Below are positions 25,816-36,526 of a stretch of DNA of 64,000 nucleotides, piece by piece (position 1 is the stretch's first letter; each line of letters opens with the position of its first letter). Source of the DNA: Caulobacteraceae bacterium (GTDB lineage Bacteria; Pseudomonadota; Alphaproteobacteria; Caulobacterales; Caulobacteraceae); contig CANJME010000002.1 in NCBI GenBank assembly GCA_947475875.1, positions 62,001 to 126,000 of the forward strand, given 5' to 3'. The notes under the pieces were generated by a model. The model was not told where the DNA came from, made no database searches, and saw only the letters and a list, made by a program, of their open reading frames with translations. The position numbers and the translations under genes were made by a program.

Positions 25816-26763
25816 ATGACCAAGCCGCTTGCCCTGCTTTCAGACATCATCCTGGCCCGCACCGAGGGTGCGCTGGCCGACCAGTACGAGGTTCTGCGCC
25901 TTTGGGACTACGAGGACCGCGCCGCCTTCGTCGCCGGACCTGGGCAGAAGGTCGAAGCGATCGTCCACGCCGGCGAAGTGGTGCTGGAGCCCGACTTCAT
26001 CGACGCCCTGCCCAAGCTCAAGGTCATCGCCTGCGTTTCGGTGGGCTATGACGGGGTCAATGTTCCCCGGGCGCGGGCGCGCGGCGTTGAGGTCACCCAC
26101 GCGGCCTGGCTGAACGCCGACGATGTCGCCGACTTCGCCATCGGGCTGATGATCTGCGCCTATCGCGGCATCATCCCGGGCCACAACCGGGTGCTCTCCG
26201 GCGACTGGGAAAAACGTACGCCGACGCGGCCCGTGGGCACGCTTACCGGCAAAACCCTCGGCATTGTCGGTCTAGGCCACATCGGCGAGGCGATCGCGGT
26301 CCGCGGCGAGGCGATGAAGATGAGGATCAGTTGGTGGTCGCCCCGCGCCAAGCCCGCCGCATGGCCCTGCGCCGAGAGCCTGCTGGCCCTCGCTGAAGCC
26401 TCCGATGTCCTGATGATTGCCTGCCGGGCCGACGCCTCCAACCGCCACCTGATCGATGCGCCGGTCCTCGCCGCCTTGGGCAAGCGCGGCCTGCTGGTCA
26501 ACATCTCCCGCGGCCAGGTGGTGCAGGAAGACGACCTGATCGCGGCGTTGAGGGACGGGAGCCTCGGCATGGCCGCGCTCGACGTGTTCTGGAAGGAGCC
26601 AACGCCGGCTGACCGCTGGACCGATGTTCCGAACGTCACCCTTGCCCCCCACGCGGCCGGCTCGACCGCCGAGACCCTGGTCCAGATGGTCGCCCAGGCG
26701 CTGGAAAATTTGCGCCGCGTTTTCGCAGGCGAGCCCCCGCTCAGTCCTGTTCCTGAGGAGTAA
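25816..26763 (+). CDS. D-2-hydroxyacid dehydrogenase family oxidoreductase
   Basis: A 315-residue NAD(P)-dependent enzyme of the D-isomer specific 2-hydroxyacid dehydrogenase family. It shows VSVGYDGVNVPRARARGVEVTHAA, nucleotide-binding GIVGLGHIG, the catalytic arginine in NISRGQVV, a glutamate in FWKEPTP and the catalytic histidine in LAPHAAG. It resembles glyoxylate/hydroxypyruvate reductases of the GhrB/GyaR type. It starts 13 bases after ettA and is followed by ppa three bases on, so the three genes are likely co-transcribed. Exact substrate is not determined by the sequence. Confidence 0.88.
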   Translation: MTKPLALLSDIILARTEGALADQYEVLRLWDYEDRAAFVAGPGQKVEAIVHAGEVVLEPDFIDALPKLKVIACVSVGYDGVNVPRARARGVEVTHAAWLNADDVADFAIGLMICAYRGIIPGHNRVLSGDWEKRTPTRPVGTLTGKTLGIVGLGHIGEAIAVRGEAMKMRISWWSPRAKPAAWPCAESLLALAEASDVLMIACRADASNRHLIDAPVLAALGKRGLLVNISRGQVVQEDDLIAALRDGSLGMAALDVFWKEPTPADRWTDVPNVTLAPHAAGSTAETLVQMVAQALENLRRVFAGEPPLSPVPEE

Positions 26764-26766
26764 GCC

Positions 26767-27303
26767 TTGAACATCGAAGCCCTCGACATCGGCCGCAATC
26801 CGCCCTTCGACGTTAATGTCATCATCGAGGTGCCGATCGGCGGCGAGCCCATCAAGTACGAGATGCACAAGGGCTCCGGCGCCTTGATGGTCGACCGCTT
26901 TCTCTACACGGCCATGCGGTATCCGGGGAACTACGGGTTCATTCCGCACACCCTGTCAGGCGACGGCGACCCGTGCGACGTGATCGTCGCCAACACCCGC
27001 GGCATTGCGCCCGGCGCGGTGATGAGCTGCCGGATCGTCGGGGTGCTGCTCATGGAAGACCAGGCCGGCATTGACGAGAAATTGCTGGGCGTTCCGTCAT
27101 CGTGGCTGACCCAGCGCTATGACCAAGTGCAGAACTACACCGACCTGCCGGAGATCGCCCTTCGCCAGATCGAACACTTCTTCGCTCACTACAAGGATCT
27201 GGAGCCGGGGAAGTGGACGAAACTCTCCGGCTGGCGGGACGCTGATGTCGCCCGTCAGATGATCGTTGAGGGGATCGAGCGGGCGAAAGTGGCCAAGAAA
27301 TAG
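26767..27303 (+). CDS. ppa: inorganic pyrophosphatase
   Basis: Family I soluble pyrophosphatase, hydrolysing PPi to phosphate and so driving biosynthetic reactions. The 178-residue chain shows the family features: [43 protein letters not shown], the metal-binding signature DGDPCDVIV, and the C-terminal [14 protein letters not shown]. The start is TTG at 26767, six bases after GAGGAG; it gives the usual family N-terminus ([17 protein letters not shown]). It converges with the next gene, only seven bases separating the stops. Confidence 0.95.
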   Translation: MNIEALDIGRNPPFDVNVIIEVPIGGEPIKYEMHKGSGALMVDRFLYTAMRYPGNYGFIPHTLSGDGDPCDVIVANTRGIAPGAVMSCRIVGVLLMEDQAGIDEKLLGVPSSWLTQRYDQVQNYTDLPEIALRQIEHFFAHYKDLEPGKWTKLSGWRDADVARQMIVEGIERAKVAKK

Positions 27304-27310
27304 TCGCCTA

Positions 27311-27691
27311 CTAGAGCACCTTGTAACCCCGCCCCTTGAGGCAATTGACGACGATGCCGTGCTTGCGGGCGGCCGCGTTCTCGCCGGACACTTCCTTCGT
27401 GAAGGTCCCGGCGCCCTTGACCACATTGAGGCCGTTCTCGCTAACGGCTTTGGCGCCGGCCTTGGCGACGCCGGCAACTTTGGACTTGACCTTGCTCGTT
27501 TTGGTTGCGGCGGGCGGGGGCGCAGGGACCGCGGCCTCGGCCAGAGTGCGGCATTCGGTCAGATCGCTGGCGTACTTCGTGGCGTTCACGCCCTTGAGGT
27601 CGACCACAGGATCCGGATCAGCCGCCGGCGCGGCAAAGGCCGCCCCTTGAAACGCGGTTAGGGCGGCGGCAAGAACAAGAACGCGCTTCAT
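27311..27691 (-). CDS. hypothetical exported protein
   Basis: A 126-residue protein with a signal peptide (cleaved near AFA, residue 20), a segment containing LTECRTLAEAA, a lysine/alanine/glycine-rich central helix-prone stretch (KTSKVKSKVAGVAKAGAKAVSENG) and a C-terminus with VNCLKGRGYKVL. The two cysteines and the closing GYKVL resemble small exported alphaproteobacterial proteins with glycine-zipper-like centres. No functional assignment. Its 5' leader, on the minus strand, contains a potential three-way-junction RNA (27719-27783). Confidence 0.7.
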   Translation of the reverse strand: MKRVLVLAAALTAFQGAAFAAPAADPDPVVDLKGVNATKYASDLTECRTLAEAAVPAPPPAATKTSKVKSKVAGVAKAGAKAVSENGLNVVKGAGTFTKEVSGENAAARKHGIVVNCLKGRGYKVL

Positions 27692-27718
27692 ACGGTAGGC
27701 TCACGCTACGGGTACGAA

Positions 27719-27783
27719 CCAGGGACCTACCCCCTACACCATTAGCGGGTCGGCGCATGTCGGCTTTTCGACACAGGTCCTGG
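27719..27783 (-). other. candidate structured RNA element in a 5' leader
   Basis: On the minus strand, CCAGGACCT pairs with AGGTCCCTGG (one bulged C) and encloses two further hairpins: TGTCG-AAAAGC-CGACA and a weaker ACCC...GGGT arm. This would be a three-way junction of 65 bases ending 28 bases before the start at 27691. It also lies upstream of the divergent methionine operon. No known riboswitch core (SAM, SAH, cobalamin) is recognised. Confidence 0.35.
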
Positions 27784-27822
27784 GGAATTGCTCAGCTACG
27801 AGCCAACGGGCGCACATGAGGC

Positions 27823-27851
27823 TTGACATAAAGACATAAAGATATCTTTAT
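27823..27851 (+). promoter_or_regulatory. promoter of the methionine operon overlapped by a 16-bp palindromic operator
   Basis: TTGACA (27823-27828) serves as -35, and ATAAAGATATCTTTAT (27836-27851) is a perfect palindrome that covers the spacer and a -10-like TTTATA. It lies seven bases before the ATG of the ArsR-type regulator, so the transcript may start at or near that ATG. ACATAAAG is directly repeated just upstream. Confidence 0.72.
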
Positions 27852-27858
27852 ATGACCC

Positions 27859-28830
27859 ATGTCGCTGTCGTCCGAGCAGCTTGTCGAGGCCTTGCGCGCC
27901 GCTGGGGAGCCCACGCGCCTGCGGATTCTTGCGCTCCTGGCGAGGGAAGAACTCGCCGTCATGGAGCTTTGCCAGATACTAGATCAGAGCCAGCCGCGCG
28001 TCTCGCGCCATCTGAAACTGCTGGCTGAGGCGGGATTGATTGAGCGGTTTCCCGATGGCGCCTGGGTGTTCTATCGTCTCTCCGCCGCCGGTCCCGTGCG
28101 CGGACTGATCGACCAGGCGCTGGCGCTCATCGCGCCCGGTGACCGGCTGGCCGAGCAGGACCAGGCGCGGCTGACGAACGTTCGCGCCGCCCGCAGCCAG
28201 GCGGCAGCGGCCTATTTCACTCAGAACGCCGGCCGCTGGGACAAGATCCGCTCGCTCTATGTCGCTGAAGGCGAGGTCGAGACGGCGATCCTGAACGCCG
28301 CCGGCGAGGGCCCTTTTGCCCGGGTCGTCGACCTTGGTTCCGGCACCGGCCGCATGCTCACCCTGCTGGGCCCCCGGGCCAGGGCGGCGGTGGGTCTGGA
28401 TCTCTCTCAGCAGATGCTCAACATCGCGCGAACCAATGTCGCGCAGGCGGGCCTTGCTTCGTGCGAGCTGCGCCATGGCGATATTTTCGCCACCAACCTG
28501 CCGGGCGCGTCGGCCGATCTGGTGGTCGTTCATCAGGTACTGCATTACCTCGCCGATCCGCCGGCGGCGGTGGCCGAGGCCGCGCGCCTGGTGGCGGCCG
28601 GCGGTCGCCTGCTGATCGTCGATTTCGCGCCCCACAAGCTGGAGTTCCTGCGCGAGCAGCATCAGCACCGCAGGCTGGGCTTCACCGATGCCGAGATGGA
28701 GCGCTGGCTAAGTTCGGCCGGGCTTTCGAGGGTGAAGGTCCACGCCTTGCCACCGAAGCGCGAGCCCGGGCTGACTGTGAAAATCTGGTCGGCGGAACGC
28801 GGTCGCGAGCCGGTCAGGAGCGCCGCATGA
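27859..28830 (+). CDS. ArsR-type repressor fused to a SAM-dependent methyltransferase domain, SahR-like
   Basis: A 323-residue two-domain protein. Residues 1-80 are an ArsR winged helix (EPTRLRILALLAREELAVMELCQIL, SQPRVSRHLKLLAEAGLI). Residues 110-310 are a class I methyltransferase fold with VVDLGSGTGRML at 156-167, then LDLSQQML and DLVVVHQVLHYL. It heads an operon of methionine-cycle genes and has a palindrome at its promoter. This matches SahR-type regulators, ArsR proteins controlling the SAM cycle, some of which carry this domain fusion; the domain probably binds SAM or S-adenosylhomocysteine as effector rather than methylating. The symbol is left blank because orthology is not tested. 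Confidence 0.87.
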   Translation: MSLSSEQLVEALRAAGEPTRLRILALLAREELAVMELCQILDQSQPRVSRHLKLLAEAGLIERFPDGAWVFYRLSAAGPVRGLIDQALALIAPGDRLAEQDQARLTNVRAARSQAAAAYFTQNAGRWDKIRSLYVAEGEVETAILNAAGEGPFARVVDLGSGTGRMLTLLGPRARAAVGLDLSQQMLNIARTNVAQAGLASCELRHGDIFATNLPGASADLVVVHQVLHYLADPPAAVAEAARLVAAGGRLLIVDFAPHKLEFLREQHQHRRLGFTDAEMERWLSSAGLSRVKVHALPPKREPGLTVKIWSAERGREPVRSAA

Positions 28831-29741
28831 ACGCCCCCCATGCTTTAGGGTCCATCGCCCGCGCCGGCGAGCGCGCCACCAGCCGGGTGCGCCTGTCGTT
28901 CGAATTCTTCCCGCCCAAGACCGAAGCCATGGAGGAAAGCCTGTGGGCCGCCATCCGCAGACTTGAACCGCTCGCTCCCGATTTCGTCTCGGTGACCTAT
29001 GGGGCAGGCGGCTCGACGCGCGAACGCACCCACCGCACCGTGCGGCGCATCCTGACCGACACGGGCCTGAAGCCCGCCGCGCACCTGACCTGCGTCGGCG
29101 CGACCAAGGCCGAAGTCGACGAGGTCATCCGCGAATACTGGGCCGCTGGCATTCGCCACATCGTCGCCCTGCGCGGCGATCCGCCCGAAGGCATCGGCGG
29201 CGCCTATGTTCCGCCGGCCGATAGCTATGCCAACGCCACCGAGCTCACCGCCGCTATCACGCGGATCGCGCCCTTCGAGGTGATGGTGGGGGTCTATCCG
29301 GAGAAACATCCGGAGAGCCCGTCAATTGAACACGATATCAATGTCTTGAAGGCGAAGGTTGATGCGGGCGCGAGCCTCGCCATCAGCCAGTTTTTCTTCG
29401 ATGTCGAAGCTTTCCTGCGCTTTCGCGACAAGGTCGATGCGGCCGGGATCACCATTCCGCTGGTCCCTGGGATCATGCCGGTGACCAATTTCAATGGCCT
29501 GAAAAAGATGTCGAGCGCCTGCAAGACGGCCGTGCCCGCGTGGCTCGCCACCTTGTTCGAAGGCCTCGATGAAGACCCCGACACCCGCCGGCTGATCGCC
29601 TGTTCGGTGGCTGCGGAAATGTGCGCCCGGCTGGAGGAGGAGGGGTTTTCGACCTTCCACTTCTACACCCTGAACCGCGCCGATCTGGTCTACGCCATCT
29701 GCCGCGTGCTGGGCGTGCGCGAAAAGGAGATCACGCCATGA
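28827..29741 (+). CDS. metF: methylenetetrahydrofolate reductase
   Basis: MetF reduces 5,10-methylene-THF to 5-methyl-THF, the methyl donor for methionine synthase encoded further down this operon. The 304-residue FAD-dependent TIM barrel shows SFEFFPPKTEAMEES, FVSVTYGAGGSTRERT, AHLTCVGATKAEVDEV, HIVALRGDPPEG, ISQFFFDVEAFLRFRD and PLVPGIMPVTNF. The ATG at 28827 overlaps the regulator's stop by four bases (ATGA) and follows AGGAG. Assignment is secure. Confidence 0.96.
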   Translation: MNAPHALGSIARAGERATSRVRLSFEFFPPKTEAMEESLWAAIRRLEPLAPDFVSVTYGAGGSTRERTHRTVRRILTDTGLKPAAHLTCVGATKAEVDEVIREYWAAGIRHIVALRGDPPEGIGGAYVPPADSYANATELTAAITRIAPFEVMVGVYPEKHPESPSIEHDINVLKAKVDAGASLAISQFFFDVEAFLRFRDKVDAAGITIPLVPGIMPVTNFNGLKKMSSACKTAVPAWLATLFEGLDEDPDTRRLIACSVAAEMCARLEEEGFSTFHFYTLNRADLVYAICRVLGVREKEITP

Positions 29742-30631
29742 AGTCTCTGAAGCTGTGGGCGAGCGGCGCCGTGCTGGCCGCCGTCGCTATAGCTGGGCCG
29801 GTGTCCTCGCAGAACGCCTCCTGGGGCCAGGAGACCGAACCGTTCCAGATGATCGACAATGTCTGGTACGTCGGCTCGGCGGGCCTGTCGGCCTTTCTGA
29901 TCAAGACGCCGGCCGGCGATATCCTGCTCGACGTCGGCCTGCCGCAGAATGCCGACATGGTCGAAAAGCACTTGGCGACGATCGGGGTGAAGCTCTCCGA
30001 CATCAAGATCCTGCTGAACAGCCACTCGCACTACGACCACTCCGGTGGCCTGGCGAAGTTGAAGGCCGATACCGGGGCGCGGCTGATCTCCACCGAAGGC
30101 GAGAAGCAGGCGCTGGAAAAGGGGGTCTATCCGGGCTCCGAAGGGGTCGACGCCTACAAGTTCCCGCCCGTAAAAGTGGATGAGATCGTCGCTGACGGCG
30201 GCAAGGTGACGCTGGGCGGGTTGACGCTCACCGCCCACATCACGCCCGGCCACACCAAAGGCTGCACCACCTGGACCTGGCCGGTGAAGGACAAGAACGG
30301 CTCGACCCACACGGCGGTCAACTTCTGCTCGGCCTCGGTGGCGGCCAATCGTCTGGCGCCCAATCCGCAGTATCCGGGTATCGTCGAGGACTACCGCACC
30401 ACCTTCGCCAAGGTGAAAACCTTCGACGGCGATGTGTTCCTCGCCCCGCACTCGGAGTTCTACGACATGACGGGCAAGCGGGCGAAGCTTAGCCAGCCGG
30501 GCCCCAACCCGTTCATCGCGCCGGGCGCTTTCCATGCGTTTGTCGCCAGCCAGGAGACGGCGTTCAACGTCTCGCTTCTCCAGCAACAGCAACGCGCCGC
30601 GACAGCCTCTTCCTCAGTGAAAGCCCAATGA
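29738..30631 (+). CDS. metallo-beta-lactamase fold hydrolase, subclass B3-like
   Basis: A 297-residue exported protein (signal peptide about 1-24). The zinc site reads HSHYDH (His96, His98, Asp100, His101), then GHTKGCTTWTW (His172) and APHSEFY (His238). The stretch VNFCSASVAANRL has Ser rather than Cys in the place typical of subclass B3 enzymes. B3 enzymes such as CAU-1 of Caulobacter hydrolyse beta-lactams, but many fold members do not. The gene overlaps metF and metH by four bases on each side, so it is made with methionine-cycle enzymes; that location is unexplained. Confidence 0.83.
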   Translation: MKSLKLWASGAVLAAVAIAGPVSSQNASWGQETEPFQMIDNVWYVGSAGLSAFLIKTPAGDILLDVGLPQNADMVEKHLATIGVKLSDIKILLNSHSHYDHSGGLAKLKADTGARLISTEGEKQALEKGVYPGSEGVDAYKFPPVKVDEIVADGGKVTLGGLTLTAHITPGHTKGCTTWTWPVKDKNGSTHTAVNFCSASVAANRLAPNPQYPGIVEDYRTTFAKVKTFDGDVFLAPHSEFYDMTGKRAKLSQPGPNPFIAPGAFHAFVASQETAFNVSLLQQQQRAATASSSVKAQ

Positions 30632-31692
30632 CCCGCACCGACCGCATCGAAACGCTGAAAGCCATCGCGAAGGAACGCATCCTCGTGCTCGACGGCTCGT
30701 GGGGGGTGATGATCCAGCGGCGCGATCTTTCCGAGGCCGATTTCCGCGGTGAGCGGTTCGCAGCCCACAACACCCAGCTGAAGGGCAACAACGACATCCT
30801 CTGCCTGACACGGCCCGACATCATCGCCGACCTGCACGACCAGTATTTTGCGTCCGGCGCGGACATCAGCGAGACCAACACCTTCTCGGCGACGGTTATC
30901 GCCCAAGACGACTACAGCCTGAACGCCCAGGATGTCCGCGACCTCAACCTCGCCGGCGCGCGGCTCGCCCGCGAAGCCGCCGACCGCTGGACGGCGAAGA
31001 CGCCGGACAAACCGCGCTTTGCGGCCGGCTCCATCGGCCCGCTGAACAAGATGCTGTCGATGAGTTCGGACGTGAACAACCCGGGTGCCCGCACCGTGAC
31101 CTTCGATCAGGTCTATGAGGCCTACAAAGACCAGATCCGCGCTCTGCACGAAGGCGGGGTCGATCTCTTCCTGATCGAGACCATTACCGACACCCTCAAC
31201 TGCAAGGCCGCGATCAAGGCGATCCTCGACCTGCAGGACGAGGGCTATGAGCCGCTGCCGATCTGGATTTCCGGCACCATCACCGACCGCTCCGGCCGCA
31301 CCCTCTCCGGCCAGACCGCCGAGGCGTTCTGGAACTCGGTGAAACACGCCAAGCCGTTCGCCATCGGCTTCAACTGCGCCCTGGGCGCCGACCTGATGCG
31401 CCCCCACATCGCCGAGCTGGCGCGGATCGCCGACACCCTGGTCGCGGCCTATCCGAACGCCGGCCTGCCCAACGCCATGGGCCAGTATGACGAGGAACCG
31501 CACGAAACCGCCCACGCCCTCAGCGACTGGGCGAAGGACGGCATCGTCAACATCGTCGGCGGGTGCTGCGGCACCACGCCCGAGCACATCGCCTGCGTAG
31601 CGCGCGACGTCGCCGGAATCCCCACCCGCGCCATCCCCGAACGCCCGAAAGCCATGCGCCTGGCGGGGCTCGAACCGTTTGAGCTGGTGTGA
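30628..31692 (+). CDS. metH: methionine synthase, homocysteine-binding module (split MetH, N-terminal part)
   Basis: This 354-residue protein equals the first domain of cobalamin-dependent methionine synthase, which activates homocysteine on zinc. It shows LDGSWGVMIQRRDL, NDILCLTRPDIIADLHDQYF, DISETNTFSAT, and the zinc cysteines Cys250 (GFNCALG), Cys313 and Cys314 (GGCCGTTPEH). Standard MetH is one chain of about 1200 residues; here the folate, cobalamin and reactivation domains are on a separate gene at 32991-35630. Both are needed for activity. The start overlaps the preceding stop (ATGA). Confidence 0.94.
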   Translation: MTRTDRIETLKAIAKERILVLDGSWGVMIQRRDLSEADFRGERFAAHNTQLKGNNDILCLTRPDIIADLHDQYFASGADISETNTFSATVIAQDDYSLNAQDVRDLNLAGARLAREAADRWTAKTPDKPRFAAGSIGPLNKMLSMSSDVNNPGARTVTFDQVYEAYKDQIRALHEGGVDLFLIETITDTLNCKAAIKAILDLQDEGYEPLPIWISGTITDRSGRTLSGQTAEAFWNSVKHAKPFAIGFNCALGADLMRPHIAELARIADTLVAAYPNAGLPNAMGQYDEEPHETAHALSDWAKDGIVNIVGGCCGTTPEHIACVARDVAGIPTRAIPERPKAMRLAGLEPFELV

Positions 31693-32054
31693 TGACCAAC
31701 GCCCTTTCCGCCATCGAGACTGAGCAGATCCGGGACCTGCGCGCGCGGCTGAACCGCGTTCCGAGGGGCGCAATGGGCGACAAATCCGTGGGGCCGCTCA
31801 GCAAGGGCTTTTTCGTGCTGTGCGGACGCGTGGGTCTGTCCCCGCAGTCGGGCGGCCAGCCGATCGCGACTATGCCAGAAATGAAGACGGCGATCGGGGA
31901 AGGCGACCTGACGCGCGTGAAGCAGATTGTGGCCCAGCTGGAGGGCCTGCGCGGCAGCGTCGAGCCCAAGGTCTGGCGGCAGATTTTCGACTCCGGCGTC
32001 ATGACGGCGATCCTGACGCGCCGTCTGGTGCTGGGCGGCAAGGAGCACATCTGA
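31692..32054 (+). CDS. hypothetical protein between the two metH genes
   Basis: A 120-residue soluble protein, MTNALSAIETEQIRDLRARLNRVP..., with FFVLCGRVGLSPQSGGQPIATMPEMKTAIGEGDLTRVKQIVAQLEGLRG and a basic end ILTRRLVLGGKEHI. No signal peptide, no membrane segment and no motif that I recognise. The ATG at 31692 shares one base with the metH stop (TGATG); a GTG three bases earlier is also in frame. It in turn overlaps the next gene by one base. The tight junctions show it is translated with MetH. Confidence 0.75.
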   Translation: MTNALSAIETEQIRDLRARLNRVPRGAMGDKSVGPLSKGFFVLCGRVGLSPQSGGQPIATMPEMKTAIGEGDLTRVKQIVAQLEGLRGSVEPKVWRQIFDSGVMTAILTRRLVLGGKEHI

Positions 32055-32599
32055 TGGGCGATACCTACGAGCGCCTCGACGACAAGGTGCGGGCCTTTGT
32101 CGGCAAGCAGAAGATGTTCTTTGTCGCCACCGCGGCCCGGGACGGGACGGTGAATGTCTCGCCCAAGGGTTATGACAGCGTCGCGATCATCGACGATGTG
32201 ACGCTCGCCTATCTCGATTTCGGCGGCTCCGGCATCGAGACCCTGGCGCACGTCAAGGAGAACGGCCGCATCACCTTGATGTGGTGCGCGTTCGAGGGGC
32301 CGGCCAATATCCTGCGTGTCTATGGAAAGGGCGAGGCGGTCAGTTTCGATGATCCCGGCTTTGCCGAGCTGCTGGCCTTGTTCCCGGGCTTCGATCGCGC
32401 CCGCTCGGTCATCAAGATCAAGGTCGAGCGCATCTCCGACAGTTGCGGCTGGGGCGTGCCGTTCTATGAGTTCAAGGGTGAGCGCGAGCAGCTGAAACGC
32501 TGGGTCGACAACCGCGCCGAGGACGAATGGAAGGCGCGACGTTACGAGTCCAACGCCCGCTCCATCGACGGCCTGCCCGGACTGGTCCGCCCGAAATGA
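32054..32599 (+). CDS. pyridoxamine 5'-phosphate oxidase family protein
   Basis: A 181-residue split-barrel flavin-binding-type protein. The N-terminus reads VRAFVGKQKMFFVATAARDGTVNVSPKGYDSVAIIDDVTLAYLDFGGSGIETLAHVKENGRITLMWCAF, the pattern of the PPOX-like split barrel. DSCGWGVPFYEFKGERE follows, a segment seen in the group often annotated as PPOX-family FMN-binding. Enzymatic activity cannot be read. TGATG overlap with the upstream gene and GGAG before its start. It is a middle gene of the methionine operon, with no known role there. Confidence 0.83.
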   Translation: MGDTYERLDDKVRAFVGKQKMFFVATAARDGTVNVSPKGYDSVAIIDDVTLAYLDFGGSGIETLAHVKENGRITLMWCAFEGPANILRVYGKGEAVSFDDPGFAELLALFPGFDRARSVIKIKVERISDSCGWGVPFYEFKGEREQLKRWVDNRAEDEWKARRYESNARSIDGLPGLVRPK

Positions 32600-32990
32600 G
32601 CCGGACCATCCCAGTGCTCGCGCTCAGCTGCGCGGCGCTTTGCGCCTGCGGGCCCAAATCCGTAGCCGACGTGCTTCAAAACGGCCTGGTCGAGGTCGCG
32701 CCAGTGTCCGGCAAGGGCGCCTTTCAGGTCGAGGTGCGTAACGGAACGCCGGTAAGCCTCACGTCAGCGCTCATCACCTGTGCGGCGAGCGTACAAAACT
32801 GGTCGGCCACCCTTTCGGATCCGCTTCAGGGCGGTAGCCGCGTCAAACTGAACACAACCCCCGCCTCGCAACCGAAGGCGACAGAGGGGCTGACCTGCGG
32901 CTTCATCTCCGCGACGCTCGACAAGTCCGGCCGCTTTGTCGCTCCGGATGGCCAGCCCCAGGCCGTCATCCCCTCGCCGGAGTTCCGTCC

Positions 32991-32994
<4 letters not shown>
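32596..32994 (+). CDS. hypothetical lipoprotein in the methionine operon
   Basis: A 132-residue protein with a short lipoprotein signal ([18 protein letters not shown], lipobox LCAC with the acceptor Cys18). The mature domain has [20 protein letters not shown] and [18 protein letters not shown], a beta-rich pattern with two Cys that may form a disulfide. I do not recognise the family. It overlaps both neighbours by four bases (ATGA). Periplasmic or outer-membrane anchored location is predicted. Confidence 0.75.
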
Positions 32995-35626
<2,632 letters not shown>

Positions 35627-35630
<4 letters not shown>

Positions 35631-36526
35631 GGCTTCACCGCCACCGGAGCCGGCGCTGTCGGAATCGGGGCTGGGATCACCGGGGTCGGCGTGGGCGGCG
35701 GGGGCGGGGCTACGGCTGCAGTGTTGGTCCGGAACAGCGGGGCGGCCATTTGCGAGCGCGCCTCCAGCTGGGTCGCGATCCGGGTGCAGCGGTCGGGCAA
35801 TTCCCAGTTCATCCAGGAATAGGCCTGGTTGCGGGCGTCCACCGTGCCCAGTTCGGCCCAGCGGTCGATGCCCATCTGCATGGCGATCCGCCCGTCGGGG
35901 ATGAGGTTGCGGGGGCTGGCGGTCTCGGCGGCCCGCATGGCGCGCTCGAAGCGAACGATGGCTTCGCGGCCGGCGATCTGCTGCTCGGAATAGTTCTTGG
36001 CGTCTTCGTCCACGGTGTTCCAGCGCACGGAAATGGCGTCGAGCTCCGGCTTGACCCGCGCATAGAGCTGCATGTGGGTGGCCAGCACACCTTCGCACCA
36101 GGCGACGAACAGATAGTCGTCCTTGGGCGCGCCGCGCGGGGTGTCGTCTTCGGGCGGCTCGTTGGTGGCGGTCTGCGGCGCGGGCGCGGCGGTCCGGGCA
36201 GGGGCCGGCGCTGCAGCGGGAACGACAGGCGAGGCCGCGGGCGCGGTGGCTGGAGCCGCGGCCTTGGGCGCGGCGGCTGGTTGGGTCTTCGGCAGGGCCT
36301 GGGTCGTTGTCGCCGCGGCGGGCGGCTGGGCCTTGGGCTGCACGGCGGGTGGGTTCGCAGATTTCGGCGCGGCGGTAGTGGTCGGGGCCGGGGTCGTCGC
36401 GGGACCGGCCTTGCCCAGATTCTTCAGCGCACTATCCAGGCCGGCGTCGCCCGCCGGCTGGGCCAGCGCGGCTCCGGCCGCGAGCAAAAGCGGCAGGGCC
36501 GCCAGTCCCAGGGGTCTCAACGACAT
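35627..36526 (-). CDS. hypothetical exported protein with Pro/Ala-rich linkers
   Basis: A 299-residue protein: signal peptide ([23 protein letters not shown]), a long Ala/Pro/Thr/Lys low-complexity stretch (about 35-130), a helical domain (about 145-255; [60 protein letters not shown]) with two Cys, and a Pro-rich C-terminal tail. No family recognised. The ATG at 36526 shares one base with the stop of the hydantoinase gene upstream (TGATG). It ends four bases inside the metH stop region of the opposite strand. Confidence 0.72.

Noticed and set aside
27692-27858. SAM, SAH or cobalamin riboswitch before the methionine operon
   Set aside because: No conserved riboswitch core is seen; a palindrome at the promoter of an ArsR-type regulator explains control better.
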